A DNA stretch of 64,000 bases from an uncultured Atopobium sp. (GCA_947090525.1 CAMUON010000001.1:310001-374000); one strand, 5' to 3'; positions 9,468 through 18,464 are shown, numbered from the stretch's first letter. A program made the numbers and translations. Notes: a model not told the origin generated them from the sequence alone.

Positions 9468-10838
9468 ATGTCGCTCTTATCGCGTGTTGAGCACGCTCAA
9501 AACGCAAAGTCTCAGAGTTCGCATGGTGTGTTTACGCGACCTTCGTCTACGGACACAAACAGGTCTGTTGTGTTTGATACGCATGTCGTAGAGATCAAAA
9601 AGCGCCTGCAAAAAGCATTGATCGCACGCCTCGGTCTCTCGACGATCACGAGCATGCTCGCAACCTATGACTCCGCTCGAGTCAAGGAAGAACTGAGTGT
9701 CTGCGCACAGGATATTTTGCTCAGCGACGAATTCGACGATGTTTTGCGCGACATGCACCCATCTCTTATCGATAGCGTGTGCGCAACAATTATTGGACTG
9801 GGACCCATTCAGGACCTTTTGGATGATCCTTCGGTTACCGAGATTATGATCAATGGCACAGCGTCTCTTTTTTACGAAAAAGAGGGCAAGCTCCATCAGG
9901 CGCGCTCGGTGTTCGAAAGTTCCGAGCAGATCATGATGATTATCGATCGCATTTTGGCACCACTGGGACGTCGTCTTGACAGAAGTAGCCCCATTGTAAA
10001 CGCGCGTCTCGAGAACGGGGACCGTGTGAACGCGGTCTTTGATTCTGTAGCAATAGGCGGTCCCTCGGTGACTATTCGTAAATTTTCCAATCGTATTACC
10101 TCGCTTGCACGACTTGTAGAGCTTGGCAGCATTCCTTCCTGGTATGCGTGGCTGTTGCGTATGTCGGTAGCAGCTAGAAAAGATATTGCTGTAGCAGGAG
10201 GTACAGGTTCTGGAAAAACGACGCTCCTCAATGCACTTTCGTGTGAAATTTCAAAAGGCGAGCGCATTGTTACGATCGAAGACTCAGCCGAGCTAAAGTT
10301 TAGCGAGCATCCCGATGTCGTTCATCTTGAAGCACACGATAAGTCCATCGAAGGTACAGGTGAAGTGACCATACGCGATCTCGTAAAAAATGCACTCCGT
10401 ATGCGTCCCGATCGTATCGTCGTAGGCGAGTGTCGAGGAGCTGAGACGATCGATATGCTTCAAGCTATGAATACCGGCCATGACGGTTCACTTACTACGC
10501 TTCATGCAGGTACGGCAAAAGAAGCGATCCTTCGTCTGGTGCTCATGGCACGCTTTGGGATGGATCTTCCTGCATCGATTATCGAGGAGCAGATAGCTTC
10601 CGCGCTCGATCTATTGGTGATGTCCGAGCGCGCAAGTGATGGAAGACGCTACGTGACCTCGCTTTCTGAGGTCAAGCGTAAAGCCGAAGGTGGTGTTGAA
10701 CTCATTGAGTGCATTGCCTTTGATGAAATAGCGAAATCCTGGACGTTCAAAACAGAACCGAGTTTTGTGTGCGATTTAAGTTCTTCCCACTACGCCACAG
10801 AAGAGGAGGTAGAAGCATGGAGAGCATCGTGTATGTAG
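9468..10838 (+). CDS. tadA: TadA/CpaF pilus assembly ATPase
   Basis: The secretion/pilus motor ATPase of the VirB11/GspE superfamily, 456 residues. It powers pilin polymerisation at the inner face of the membrane. The Walker A is GGTGSGKTTL (about 244-252). The Asp box region carries TIEDSAEL, Walker B is RIVVGECRGAE, and the His box includes GSLTTLHAG. The N-terminal domain contains DPSVTEIMINGT, a hallmark of CpaF. It starts directly after tadZ and overlaps tadB by 22 bases. Confidence 0.95.
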   Translation: MSLLSRVEHAQNAKSQSSHGVFTRPSSTDTNRSVVFDTHVVEIKKRLQKALIARLGLSTITSMLATYDSARVKEELSVCAQDILLSDEFDDVLRDMHPSLIDSVCATIIGLGPIQDLLDDPSVTEIMINGTASLFYEKEGKLHQARSVFESSEQIMMIIDRILAPLGRRLDRSSPIVNARLENGDRVNAVFDSVAIGGPSVTIRKFSNRITSLARLVELGSIPSWYAWLLRMSVAARKDIAVAGGTGSGKTTLLNALSCEISKGERIVTIEDSAELKFSEHPDVVHLEAHDKSIEGTGEVTIRDLVKNALRMRPDRIVVGECRGAETIDMLQAMNTGHDGSLTTLHAGTAKEAILRLVLMARFGMDLPASIIEEQIASALDLLVMSERASDGRRYVTSLSEVKRKAEGGVELIECIAFDEIAKSWTFKTEPSFVCDLSSSHYATEEEVEAWRASCM

Positions 10839-11761
10839 GCTCAATAGCTGTGTGTGCGTTTGTGGCAGCTGAGCTTTTTCTGGCTCCCATAAGTCACATA
10901 CCTCAAGCGCTTATCCTCATCAAAGCTAAAACGCTCGCGCTTCGCTTTGTGCGCGTATGTGCGCAAAAGCAAAGTATTCGCACTCTCGCAGATCAGCAAA
11001 CGGTTTCTGTCATCTGCCGCGCCCTTGTATCGAAGCTTCAAGAGCGTGGGTTTGCGATAGGGGAGACGGAAGCATGCGTGTTTTTGCTTACCGGCCTTGT
11101 CATAACGTTTGTTGGGATCGGATTGTTTTCGCTATCGTTTATAAGCCCACTTTTGTGTCTGTGTAGTTGTATTGCGTTTGCGCCTATGATTGCGCATCAC
11201 ATCGAAAACGCTAAAACTCAAAAACTTTCTCACGATATGCCCGATATTTTTCGAACGCTCGGGATGGCATTGGCTGCAGGGCAAACCTTTTCGCAGGCTA
11301 TTGCCTATGTGGGAAAGCATCAAAAAGGTGCTGCAGGTCTTGCTTTCGAGGAGGCTTCGCTTAAGTTGCGCTGTGGTAGTTCAATATCTGAGGTGCTTCT
11401 TGATATTGCGCAAAACCTGCATGCTCCTGGCGTTACGTTTTTGGTGACGGCGCTCTTGATTTCGCAGCGCACAGGTGCTCCGCTTAAAGAGTTGTTTCGC
11501 AAAAGCGCAGGCCTTGTTGAAGATCAAGAAAAATTCAAGCGTCTGCTCGCAGTAAAAACAGCGCAAGTACGCATGAGCGTGCGCGTGGTGGTCAGTCTGC
11601 CAGTAATCCTTATCTGCGTGTTGTCCTGCATTTCCCGCGATTTTCAGCTGGGATTAACAAAGCCGGTAGGTATGGTGTGTCTCATTATTGCGTTTGCGCT
11701 TGATAGTGTTGCACTCGTGTGCATGCGCGTGCTCATGAGAGGAGTGCTTCGTGATGAATGA
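10817..11761 (+). CDS. tadB: TadB inner-membrane platform protein (T2SSF domain)
   Basis: A 314-residue integral membrane protein with a type II secretion F domain in the middle (DMPDIFRTLGMALAAGQTF, then a GVTFLVTALLISQRTGAPL stretch). Hydrophobic segments occur at the N-terminus, around 85-130 and at the C-terminus. With TadC it forms the platform that couples the TadA motor to the pilus. The start is the ATG at 10817 with AGGAGGT six bases upstream; a longer in-frame version would add an Arg-rich leader with no hydrophobic logic. It overlaps tadA by 22 bases and tadC by 11. Confidence 0.88.
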   Translation: MESIVYVGSIAVCAFVAAELFLAPISHIPQALILIKAKTLALRFVRVCAQKQSIRTLADQQTVSVICRALVSKLQERGFAIGETEACVFLLTGLVITFVGIGLFSLSFISPLLCLCSCIAFAPMIAHHIENAKTQKLSHDMPDIFRTLGMALAAGQTFSQAIAYVGKHQKGAAGLAFEEASLKLRCGSSISEVLLDIAQNLHAPGVTFLVTALLISQRTGAPLKELFRKSAGLVEDQEKFKRLLAVKTAQVRMSVRVVVSLPVILICVLSCISRDFQLGLTKPVGMVCLIIAFALDSVALVCMRVLMRGVLRDE

Positions 11762-12413
11762 ATTCATGCTTACGCAGGCATCTATTGCACTCGCTTCGTT
11801 TTCCGCTGTGCTTGTACTGTTGCCAAACACACTTCTTTCGCTTCCGCGCTCGGCACTTTCTCCTCCCAAGACGGGCCTTATTGCGCGCGTACAACGCGTA
11901 CGCACGCGTATTTTGAAGACTTCGCTTGTGCGGGAATGTTTCGAGCGTATGGAGCTTCGCCGGCAGCGTATGCATTGTCTGCGCGAGCTTCCTTGTCTTC
12001 TTGACGTGGTGATCCTTGGTCTTTCGGCAGGACTTTCCTTTGATGCGTCGCTTGAACTGTACTGTACGCACTACAAAGGCGAGCTCAGCGCACTATTTCG
12101 AGAGACGATGATGCTCTGGCGTTTGGGTGTGCATTCCAAGCGTGATGCTCTGCTTGAGCTTTCTGCGCGCTTGCGCGTGAGTGCACTTACGCGCTTTGTA
12201 TCTTCGGTGGTGCAGGCGCTTGAGTGCGGCTCTCCGCTTGTTGTTATTCTTGCCAATCAAGCACAGTGTATTCGAGATGAACAGCGCTCTCAACTCGAGG
12301 AGGAGATCGAAAAAGTGCCCGTCAAAATGCTTATTCCTATGGGTGTTTTCGTTGTTCCGGCTATGCTCATCGCAATTTTGGGTCCGCTTATCGCTTCTGC
12401 TCCTGCTTCGTAA
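11751..12413 (+). CDS. tadC: TadC inner-membrane platform protein (T2SSF domain)
   Basis: A 220-residue partner of TadB. It has an N-terminal hydrophobic segment, a basic cytoplasmic stretch, the T2SSF core (LPCLLDVVILGLSAGLSFDAS and a VSSVVQALECGSPL region) and a C-terminal membrane anchor. It is shorter than many TadC proteins (about 290-320), mostly by lacking N-terminal helices. GTG at 11751 or ATG at 11754 both fit the AGAGGAG site; GTG is used here. It overlaps tadB by 11 bases. Confidence 0.85.
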   Translation: MMNEFMLTQASIALASFSAVLVLLPNTLLSLPRSALSPPKTGLIARVQRVRTRILKTSLVRECFERMELRRQRMHCLRELPCLLDVVILGLSAGLSFDASLELYCTHYKGELSALFRETMMLWRLGVHSKRDALLELSARLRVSALTRFVSSVVQALECGSPLVVILANQAQCIRDEQRSQLEEEIEKVPVKMLIPMGVFVVPAMLIAILGPLIASAPAS

Positions 12414-12508
12414 GCATCTGTGGAAGCCTGGTAACAGTCTCTGAAAAGTAAGCAAAGACGTCTATTCATACGCGTTTGAAAAAACTCCTACTAGAAAGGA
12501 TATTCCAG

Positions 12509-12769
12509 ATGAATGCCATATATTTGCAGCTACACGCTCTTGCTCACAAATTGAGTGCCCGCGCGCGTCTCTACATTGATACATTGATTTCGCGTCTTGT
12601 AGGCCCTAGATATCAGGATATTTTGGTGCGTGCAGACGGTCAAGGAACGACAGAATATGCAATATTGGTGGGCGTGCTGGTCGTGATCGCAATCCTTGCC
12701 ATCATCGCGTTTAAGGGAAAAGTGCAAGAGCTCTGGAACGCCATTCGTGATGGCATCAACCAACTCTAA
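12509..12769 (+). CDS. flp: Flp-type pilin
   Basis: An 86-residue type IVb prepilin. The segment GQGTTEYAILVG gives a class III processing site: cleavage after Gly, Glu at +5 and Tyr at +6, followed by a hydrophobic helix of about 20 residues. The mature subunit would be about 35 residues, typical of Flp. The leader is long (about 49 residues) for the family. The start is ATG 12509 with AGAAAGGA eight bases upstream. It sits right after tadC, as the likely major pilus subunit. No prepilin peptidase (TadV/CpaA) gene is present in the window. Confidence 0.88.
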   Translation: MNAIYLQLHALAHKLSARARLYIDTLISRLVGPRYQDILVRADGQGTTEYAILVGVLVVIAILAIIAFKGKVQELWNAIRDGINQL

Positions 12770-12792
12770 ATGACTCGTTCGACGAAGCAATC

Positions 12793-13578
12793 ATGTATAC
12801 AGTAAAGTCGCTATGCAAACGCATACAATGCCTGTTCAAAGGTCTCATACCTTATCTTTCGGTGCAACCCTTCGCTCTGTTTTTGCGCCCGCGTCGCGCG
12901 TGTTCATCGCGGCGGCATAACGTAAAAAGACGATGTTCTCGCAGACGATGGATAGCGCTCGCTCTTGGTATGTGCGCGCTTGTGGGTGTGTGTTTTTTGG
13001 CAGGTCGCGTTCGCGAGCAGGAGCGCAAGCGGTCTTTAGACGTGCTGCCTGCGCTTGTGTCCAAGGAGGAGCCTGCGTCCGAAGATCCTGAAACGCCCGA
13101 AGCGCAGTCTCGCACTACCAGCTCTCGTGAAACTCACTTAGATGCAGAGTCTGCAGCTGAAAACTCAGAGTTCGCACACGTGTCTGCAGAGCAAGCACCC
13201 GGAAGTGACCAGTCAGAAACGATCGATCCTCAGCTAGAGGCTTATGCAAAGGCATGCGTTGATGCAGATACGAGCTACAAACAGACCTGTTCTGCAAGCT
13301 GTGTGGCTACAGCTTCTGCACTTCTTCGTGCATATGAATGCGCAGGCGCATTTACGCTCAAACAAAGCGGCTATCTGGATCTGATGGGGAAGGTATGGGC
13401 GATGATTGTTCAGAAAGATGACGCTGTTGACCTCGTCTTTGTTCGAGAGACGGAAGATTTAGATTCGATCGTAATTCAGAAACAACGGCTGAGCGTCAAA
13501 GAATGGCAGGAGGATTATCTTCGCTTTGAAGGATGTGCAGATGATGATCAAGGAGCCGCGCGCGACAACAACTCATGA
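12793..13578 (+). CDS. Tad-locus membrane-anchored protein of unknown function
   Basis: A 261-residue protein that I do not recognise. The N-terminal 55 residues are strongly basic (Arg/Lys/Cys-rich) and precede one transmembrane helix (about 54-70). Then comes an acidic Ser/Glu/Ala-rich stalk (about 75-150) and a C-terminal domain of about 110 residues with three cysteines near CSASC. The topology suggests a basic cytoplasmic tail and an extracytoplasmic domain. It lies between flp and a pseudopilin gene and overlaps the latter by 38 bases, so a role in pilus assembly is inferred from position only. Confidence 0.7.
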   Translation: MYTVKSLCKRIQCLFKGLIPYLSVQPFALFLRPRRACSSRRHNVKRRCSRRRWIALALGMCALVGVCFLAGRVREQERKRSLDVLPALVSKEEPASEDPETPEAQSRTTSSRETHLDAESAAENSEFAHVSAEQAPGSDQSETIDPQLEAYAKACVDADTSYKQTCSASCVATASALLRAYECAGAFTLKQSGYLDLMGKVWAMIVQKDDAVDLVFVRETEDLDSIVIQKQRLSVKEWQEDYLRFEGCADDDQGAARDNNS

Positions 13579-13876
13579 CCACGCGTATAGCAAAGAAAAA
13601 GTGCCTGCATTTGCGCGCCCGCACCTGCGCTCGCGCGGGCATGTAGAAAGATCTTGCCCTAGCTGTGATTTCAACACGTGTCTACACGTTTGTTGTGGTC
13701 AAGCAACGCTTGAATACATGTTCGTTATGCTGGGCTTTCTTGCCATACTGCTCGCTCTTGGAGCGTTTGTGCACAAGCTTGGCGATTCTGATGTGTTGCA
13801 GCAGCTTGCAAACGCGTCATCGCATACGAGCGATCAAGGGTTCATGGGTGGGCTGCAGGATTTGCTGCTGTACTAG
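13541..13876 (+). CDS. Pilin-like/pseudopilin membrane protein of the Tad locus
   Basis: A 111-residue protein. After a hydrophilic, Cys- and His-containing leader it has CGQATLEYMFVMLG, a Flp-like processing motif (Gly, then Glu at +5 and Tyr at +6) followed by a hydrophobic helix. The C-terminal 30 residues are polar. This is a second pilin-type subunit after flp. ATG 13541 (or 13544) is preferred over an upstream TTG because AAGGATG lies at suitable spacing. It overlaps the preceding unknown gene. Confidence 0.72.
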   Translation: MMIKEPRATTTHDHAYSKEKVPAFARPHLRSRGHVERSCPSCDFNTCLHVCCGQATLEYMFVMLGFLAILLALGAFVHKLGDSDVLQQLANASSHTSDQGFMGGLQDLLLY

Positions 13877-13928
13877 TAAGTGCTTCAAAGGGTCAAGAGT
13901 TTGCAAAAGAGGGCAAAGGACGTGGCAG

Positions 13929-14549
13929 ATGGAAAGGCTTAAAGACATATGCTGCGGGTGCGCGAACGTGCGCACTCCTCTCAGTCGGCGCATCCGCTCC
14001 TCATTGCGTATGCTCTTCCGCATGTTCTTCCACATTCGGTTTCGCCCACGCTGCTGTCTTCAGCGGGGCACTGCATTTGTTTCTCAAAATTCAGGGCAGG
14101 CATCTGTTGAAGCGGCGTTTATGTTGCCGGTATTGTTCTTTCTCATGCTTTTGCTGCTGCAGCCTATCATCATTCTCTACACCAAGACCATGATGGCGTC
14201 TGCAGCGCAAGAGACTTGCCGCGTTGTGAGCACCGATTTTGATGCGTCATTTGATGATTGCCGCCAATTTGCAAAGCGGCGTCTACGCGCGATTCCCTCT
14301 CTTTCCCTCTTTCACGTAGGAGGGGACGATTCGTGGGATATTCAGATCACGCGAAGCAAGAAAAAGTCGGTTGTAGAAATAAGTTCGCACGCAAAAGCCT
14401 TGCCTCTGGTGGGGATGAGTGCGTGGGGCGTTGCTGGTATGGATGATGAGGGAATTGTTCTAAAGGTTAAAGCAGCGCAAAGTACGCAGCCAAGCTGGGT
14501 CAAGGGAGGGTATCGTGATTGGCAAAAAATCTGGACCAAGAAGTCCTAA
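13929..14549 (+). CDS. tadE: TadE-like pseudopilin
   Basis: A 206-residue protein with a long basic leader followed by SGQASVEAAFMLPVLFF, the classic TadE-type N-terminal motif (Gly, Glu at +5, hydrophobic helix). A C-terminal extracytoplasmic domain of about 100 residues follows. The start is ATG 13929 with AAAGGA eight bases upstream. A longer in-frame extension would run through the preceding gene in a Cys-rich, non-coding-like frame and is rejected. It overlaps the next gene by 35 bases, which implies translational coupling. Confidence 0.8.
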   Translation: MERLKDICCGCANVRTPLSRRIRSSLRMLFRMFFHIRFRPRCCLQRGTAFVSQNSGQASVEAAFMLPVLFFLMLLLLQPIIILYTKTMMASAAQETCRVVSTDFDASFDDCRQFAKRRLRAIPSLSLFHVGGDDSWDIQITRSKKKSVVEISSHAKALPLVGMSAWGVAGMDDEGIVLKVKAAQSTQPSWVKGGYRDWQKIWTKKS

Positions 14550-16656
14550 AGCGAGCCTCTTCGCGCCTGTGCTTCCTGCGATTTCCGCGCCTGTGCCTGC
14601 GCCCGCGCCTGCAGAAAATCTAGCTTATGCACGTAGCGCATCTGCTGCATCGACTTCTCATCGCTCATTTTGCATGCTCGATGTCTTTATCTCAAAGGAA
14701 GACGGGTATACGACAATAAGTGTTGCGCTCTGTTTATTGTTGAGTCTTGTGCTCGTGTTTTCTCTTGTGAGTATACATACGCTGAGCTCGCGTGCTGCTG
14801 ATATTCAGGAAGTAAGCGATGCAGTAGCGATGAGTGGATCCAATTGTGTCGCTGCATATACAACGATTGTGCAGCTTATCGATGCTTGCGTGTTGAGCTT
14901 AGGTCTTTCGGGCATGCTTGTATATGCAGCAGGATTGGTGATGTCGGTGATACCAATTTTGGGGCATGCGGCACCTTTAGTCCTTACGTTTGCGCAGAAT
15001 ATCATGCACGCGCGCACGGCATTTGCGAGAAGTGCGTACCGTGGGATCGGAGCCTTTGAAAAAGCGTTGCCATATCTTATTGCCTACAATTCACTTTCTT
15101 GTGCGCGGGCCAATTCTTCTGCAAATACATCCTATGTGGGGCTTGCTATTCCATATCCATTTCAGTCGAAAAGTGTCTTTGCCCAGCTAAAAGATGATGT
15201 CCCAACAGACGATATCAAGCAAAAGGGTGAAGAACTCTCAGAAGCGTCGAAGAAGATCAAAGCTCTTAAAGACAAGATGCGCGCCCTTCACGAGCGTGCG
15301 TGGCGTGCAGATTGCGTGGATGATCCATCATCTTTGCGTGGGCGCGCAAGCACATTAGCAGGTATGCCCGATGCAGAAAATCCTTCGTATACGCTGGAAG
15401 AATGGAAGTTTGAGTATGCGCTTGTCCGCGCGTCAAACTATTATGCCAATCGAATCGAGGCCGAAGCTCCCGAAAATGATTCGTGGGAAGAGTACCGAAG
15501 ATCTTGCGCGCGTACGCGTTTTTATCAGTACGCGCAAACAAAGCTGAGTGAGGTACCTATAGGAAACGAAGACGAGCCGCCCGATTTGCCCGATCTTCCG
15601 CACGATCGCGCAAGTGTTCGCAAAACAAGCCTATACACCGAAAAAGTGTGGCCCTGTTCTCGCGAAAATGGATCGCTCGTTGTACATTGCTCCACAAGTT
15701 CGATGGACGCATCTCCTGTGGCATATGTGAGCCTTCAGGATATTGAGCAAGGACGCGCGCTTCCGAGCGATACTGACGGCATTTCATTGAAGGATATGGG
15801 TCGCGTGGCTTCAGCTTCTACCAACATTGACAATGGCTTTGAGCACTACTGGCGCATTATCGAGGAATGTTCTCACGAATATAAACGGCTTGCTCAAGAG
15901 GTAAGAGCACTTGAACGTGCGCAAAAAAAAGGTTGCGAAGAGGCGCAAAATGCCTTTTCACAGGCGATGCAGGCGCTTAAAGGCAAGCGTCCTCGTATCT
16001 GTCCACCTGGTGCGTATGGTTGTGTGGGTGTTGTTGTGCGTGCACACGACCTGCATCTGGTGCGGGAGTTTCCGCAGGCTTTTTGCGGAAGCGCGCATCT
16101 TTCAAGTGGTTTTGCGCTTTCGGGCGCAACCCTTGCTCCGGATGAAGATACCAAAAACGCAAATACAATAAAAAGCCTGGCAGATGGTATTAGAAAGGAG
16201 GATTTTCCATTGACTTCGTCGGTGGTCGGCTCACTTAGTTCTCTCTGGTCAGACTTACTTTTGGGGTATACAGACGCCTACCACAATTTAGGCGCTATGG
16301 CAGATCAGCTCTTTGCGAAGCTTGGACACATCGGCTTGGGCAAAATTGCTTCTTGGCTCAAAGGCAAATTAAGCGCCATCATCCAAACGCTCGATTTTGA
16401 GCCACCTGATCTTCGTCTGAAGAAGCCGGTACGCATTAACACGCAATATATCTTTGCAAAAGCGGGATTCAACAAACAAACGGAGCTTAGAAAATGGCTT
16501 ACTACCTGCTCAGATGATCCCGAAGTACTCAAAACGCAAGCGCTCTCCAAAATTAGCGAACTTCTGGGCCTTGACAAATTTACGATTGCGGAATTTCCTG
16601 CGCTTGGATCTGGCTCGCCGCGTCCTTTTGTGGTGGACGTTAAGCGCCTCCTCTAG
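14515..16656 (+). CDS. Large TadG-like pilus-locus protein
   Basis: A 713-residue protein. A Pro/Ala-rich N-terminus precedes EDGYTTISVALCLLLS, a TadE/TadG-like membrane segment (about residues 62-85), and there is a second hydrophobic region at about 120-165. The remaining 550 residues are hydrophilic. They include two regions likely to form coiled coils (about 225-270 and 440-490) and no catalytic motif that I recognise. GTG at 14515 is the start, inside the end of the upstream gene. It resembles the Tad-associated proteins of actinobacteria only by position and N-terminus, so the C-terminal role is unknown. Confidence 0.72.
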   Translation: MIGKKSGPRSPKASLFAPVLPAISAPVPAPAPAENLAYARSASAASTSHRSFCMLDVFISKEDGYTTISVALCLLLSLVLVFSLVSIHTLSSRAADIQEVSDAVAMSGSNCVAAYTTIVQLIDACVLSLGLSGMLVYAAGLVMSVIPILGHAAPLVLTFAQNIMHARTAFARSAYRGIGAFEKALPYLIAYNSLSCARANSSANTSYVGLAIPYPFQSKSVFAQLKDDVPTDDIKQKGEELSEASKKIKALKDKMRALHERAWRADCVDDPSSLRGRASTLAGMPDAENPSYTLEEWKFEYALVRASNYYANRIEAEAPENDSWEEYRRSCARTRFYQYAQTKLSEVPIGNEDEPPDLPDLPHDRASVRKTSLYTEKVWPCSRENGSLVVHCSTSSMDASPVAYVSLQDIEQGRALPSDTDGISLKDMGRVASASTNIDNGFEHYWRIIEECSHEYKRLAQEVRALERAQKKGCEEAQNAFSQAMQALKGKRPRICPPGAYGCVGVVVRAHDLHLVREFPQAFCGSAHLSSGFALSGATLAPDEDTKNANTIKSLADGIRKEDFPLTSSVVGSLSSLWSDLLLGYTDAYHNLGAMADQLFAKLGHIGLGKIASWLKGKLSAIIQTLDFEPPDLRLKKPVRINTQYIFAKAGFNKQTELRKWLTTCSDDPEVLKTQALSKISELLGLDKFTIAEFPALGSGSPRPFVVDVKRLL

Positions 16657-16668
16657 GAAGGATATGCA

Positions 16669-17166
16669 ATGAGCTGCAAACGAAAGCACATGCCACAATA
16701 CTTACGCGCTCGTGCATCTGAAGCTGGACAGATGTCGGTAGAGCTTGCGGTTGTCATTCCTGTTGTCATTGCAGTGTGCTTGATATGCTACAACGCTGGC
16801 AGGTATGCGATGCTTTGCGCCGATTTCGATCGTCTTGCACAAAATGCCTGCGTAGTATATGGCGTATCTCCCAGTGGAGAGCAAAGTAGTGCGCACGCTG
16901 CTGCAGAGATCAAGGCTGAGCTTGCAAGTGAACTTCCCTCTGAACTTGTGACAGTTGAGGTACAGGCAGAAGGCATGTCCGCAGATCCTCATCAGCCACT
17001 CACGTTTTTGATTTCTCCTTTGCTTACGCGCTATACCTGTGTGATGAAGTACAAGCCTTGGCCGCTTTCGTTTGTGCTCGCAGGTACAGAGCTTTCATTT
17101 GATGTAGGACTTGAACACAAAAAATCTCTTGTCGTTGACCGTTTTAGACCCCGGGTGGTGATGTAG
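16669..17166 (+). CDS. TadE-like pseudopilin
   Basis: A 165-residue protein with a basic leader and the segment AGQMSVELAVVIPVVIAV, a TadE-type motif (Gly, Glu at +5, then a hydrophobic helix). A globular C-terminal part of about 110 residues follows. ATG 16669 has AGGAAGGAT upstream at good spacing and lies 12 bases after the previous stop. It is the third TadE/pilin-type protein in the locus after 13541 and 13929. Together they could form a minor-subunit complex; that is inference. Confidence 0.8.
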   Translation: MSCKRKHMPQYLRARASEAGQMSVELAVVIPVVIAVCLICYNAGRYAMLCADFDRLAQNACVVYGVSPSGEQSSAHAAAEIKAELASELPSELVTVEVQAEGMSADPHQPLTFLISPLLTRYTCVMKYKPWPLSFVLAGTELSFDVGLEHKKSLVVDRFRPRVVM

Positions 17167-17167
17167 T

Positions 17168-17662
17168 ATGCTCCTTTCCATTTCAAGCATACCCAGAAAC
17201 CAGGAGATCGGCTGGTTTATATATCTTTCAACCTTTTTTGAGCGCATATCTGGGCTTTTGGGTGCGCGCCCAGAAAGTCCCGGCGTATTGATCGACTCAT
17301 GCGCAAGCATTCACAGCTTTGGAATGTGCATGCACATCGATGTCGCATTTTTTGATAGCAAGCTGTATTGTATGCGCACGGCCCGCGACCTCTCGCCTTC
17401 TCATATGCTGAGCTGCGCCCACGCAGCTTTTGTACTCGAACGTCCAGCGATCACAGCACCTTGGTTCGAAGAGCACGAGCGTATACGTATCGGTATTGTC
17501 GATATCGAGCGCTGTAGACGCATCGTAGCCAAGGATGCATGCACGAGTAAGGACACATGTACGAATAAGGACACATGTACGAATAAGGACACAGTATGCT
17601 TGCCTGCTTTCGCACCGTTTGTACCAAAGAGTGTGCGCCTCGCGTGCGGAGGGGATATGTGA
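17168..17662 (+). CDS. DUF192-like small protein with repeat tail
   Basis: A 164-residue protein whose first 95 residues match the DUF192 pattern: FFERISGLLGAR, then SIHSFGMCMHIDVAFFD, then a HAAFVLERP strand. DUF192 proteins are small beta-rich proteins of unknown function, often exported. Here no signal peptide is clear. The segment after the domain includes a Cys/Thr/Lys/Asp repeat made by an 18-bp DNA repeat. It starts two bases after the tadE-like gene, so it is part of the Tad operon. Confidence 0.7.
   Translation: MLLSISSIPRNQEIGWFIYLSTFFERISGLLGARPESPGVLIDSCASIHSFGMCMHIDVAFFDSKLYCMRTARDLSPSHMLSCAHAAFVLERPAITAPWFEEHERIRIGIVDIERCRRIVAKDACTSKDTCTNKDTCTNKDTVCLPAFAPFVPKSVRLACGGDM
17541..17594 (+). 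repeat. 18-bp tandem repeat, three units, in the DUF192-like gene
   Basis: Units 17541-17558, 17559-17576 and 17577-17594 encode repeats of the form TNKDTC. The second and third are almost identical and the first differs at two bases. Confidence 0.9.
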
Positions 17663-17799
17663 AAAGTTGCGCACGCGGCCTGCGCCTGCGAACGGTAACC
17701 AAAAATCATCCGCCTACGCTTGGAAAAGAGGAACAGTATATGTAAATACCCAGCTAGAATACCCTAATTATACTGCCACCCACGAGAAAGGACGTATTC

Positions 17800-18285
17800 A
17801 TGGCTCTTACAATTCAGTCATCTTGCGCGCGCAAGACCAAGTCGTGTCCTCGCTGTCTTGAGGAACTCTTCTCCGATATGCAGATTTGTTACGGTTGTTT
17901 GTATGATTTCTCGCGCGCGCACGCACCTGCAGCACCTGCAGTGCCTACGTACACAGCTGCACTGTTTCCGCAGAAAAAGGGAAGTGCTCAAAACGCACGC
18001 ACGTGTCAGCTCTGCGTGCAAACTGCGAGCGCTGATTTTCGCATGCCTTTTGCCCATGAGCTTACGGTGGGCCGCGATGAAGATTGCGATGTGTGTTTGC
18101 ACGCTCAAGCGGTGTCTGGCATGCACGTGCGTTTTTTCCGTGAGCAGGGAGACTACTTTGTAGAGGATTTGCACAGCGATAACAAAGCTCGCATCAACGG
18201 CCGCAACCTCGATAGAAAAATTAAGCTCCTACCAGGGGATTGTGTGGATGTGTGTGGGACGCGTTTTACCTTTTTGTGTGGCTGA
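17800..18285 (+). CDS. Zinc-ribbon plus FHA-domain protein
   Basis: A 161-residue protein. The N-terminus has CPRCLEELFSDMQICYGC, two CxxC knuckles of a zinc ribbon. A linker follows, and then an FHA domain (about 80-160) with LTVGRDEDCDV, SGMHVRFF and the NGRNLDR loop. FHA domains bind phosphothreonine peptides, so a partner Ser/Thr kinase would be expected, but none is in the window. The ATG follows AGAAAGGA closely. It lies 137 bases after the last Tad gene; a link to pilus control is suggested by position only. Confidence 0.8.
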   Translation: MALTIQSSCARKTKSCPRCLEELFSDMQICYGCLYDFSRAHAPAAPAVPTYTAALFPQKKGSAQNARTCQLCVQTASADFRMPFAHELTVGRDEDCDVCLHAQAVSGMHVRFFREQGDYFVEDLHSDNKARINGRNLDRKIKLLPGDCVDVCGTRFTFLCG

Positions 18286-18464
18286 TTCTGTTCTGTCTCT
18301 GGCAAGGTTGCAGTCATAGCTCTGCTTTGAGCGCGCACGGGTCTGCACATGCGCCTCATTGCGCTTCACGTGCCAAGAGTTCGCCTGCGCGCAACTCTTT
18401 GCTAAAATGGGAGTACACGCTACCATTCTCATACCTTCGTATGTTTCAGTGATAGGACGACTCC

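Noticed and set aside
13665..13928. N-terminal extension of the TadE-like protein at 13929
   Set aside because: It would overlap the pseudopilin gene in a Cys-rich frame; the ATG at 13929 has a good ribosome site.
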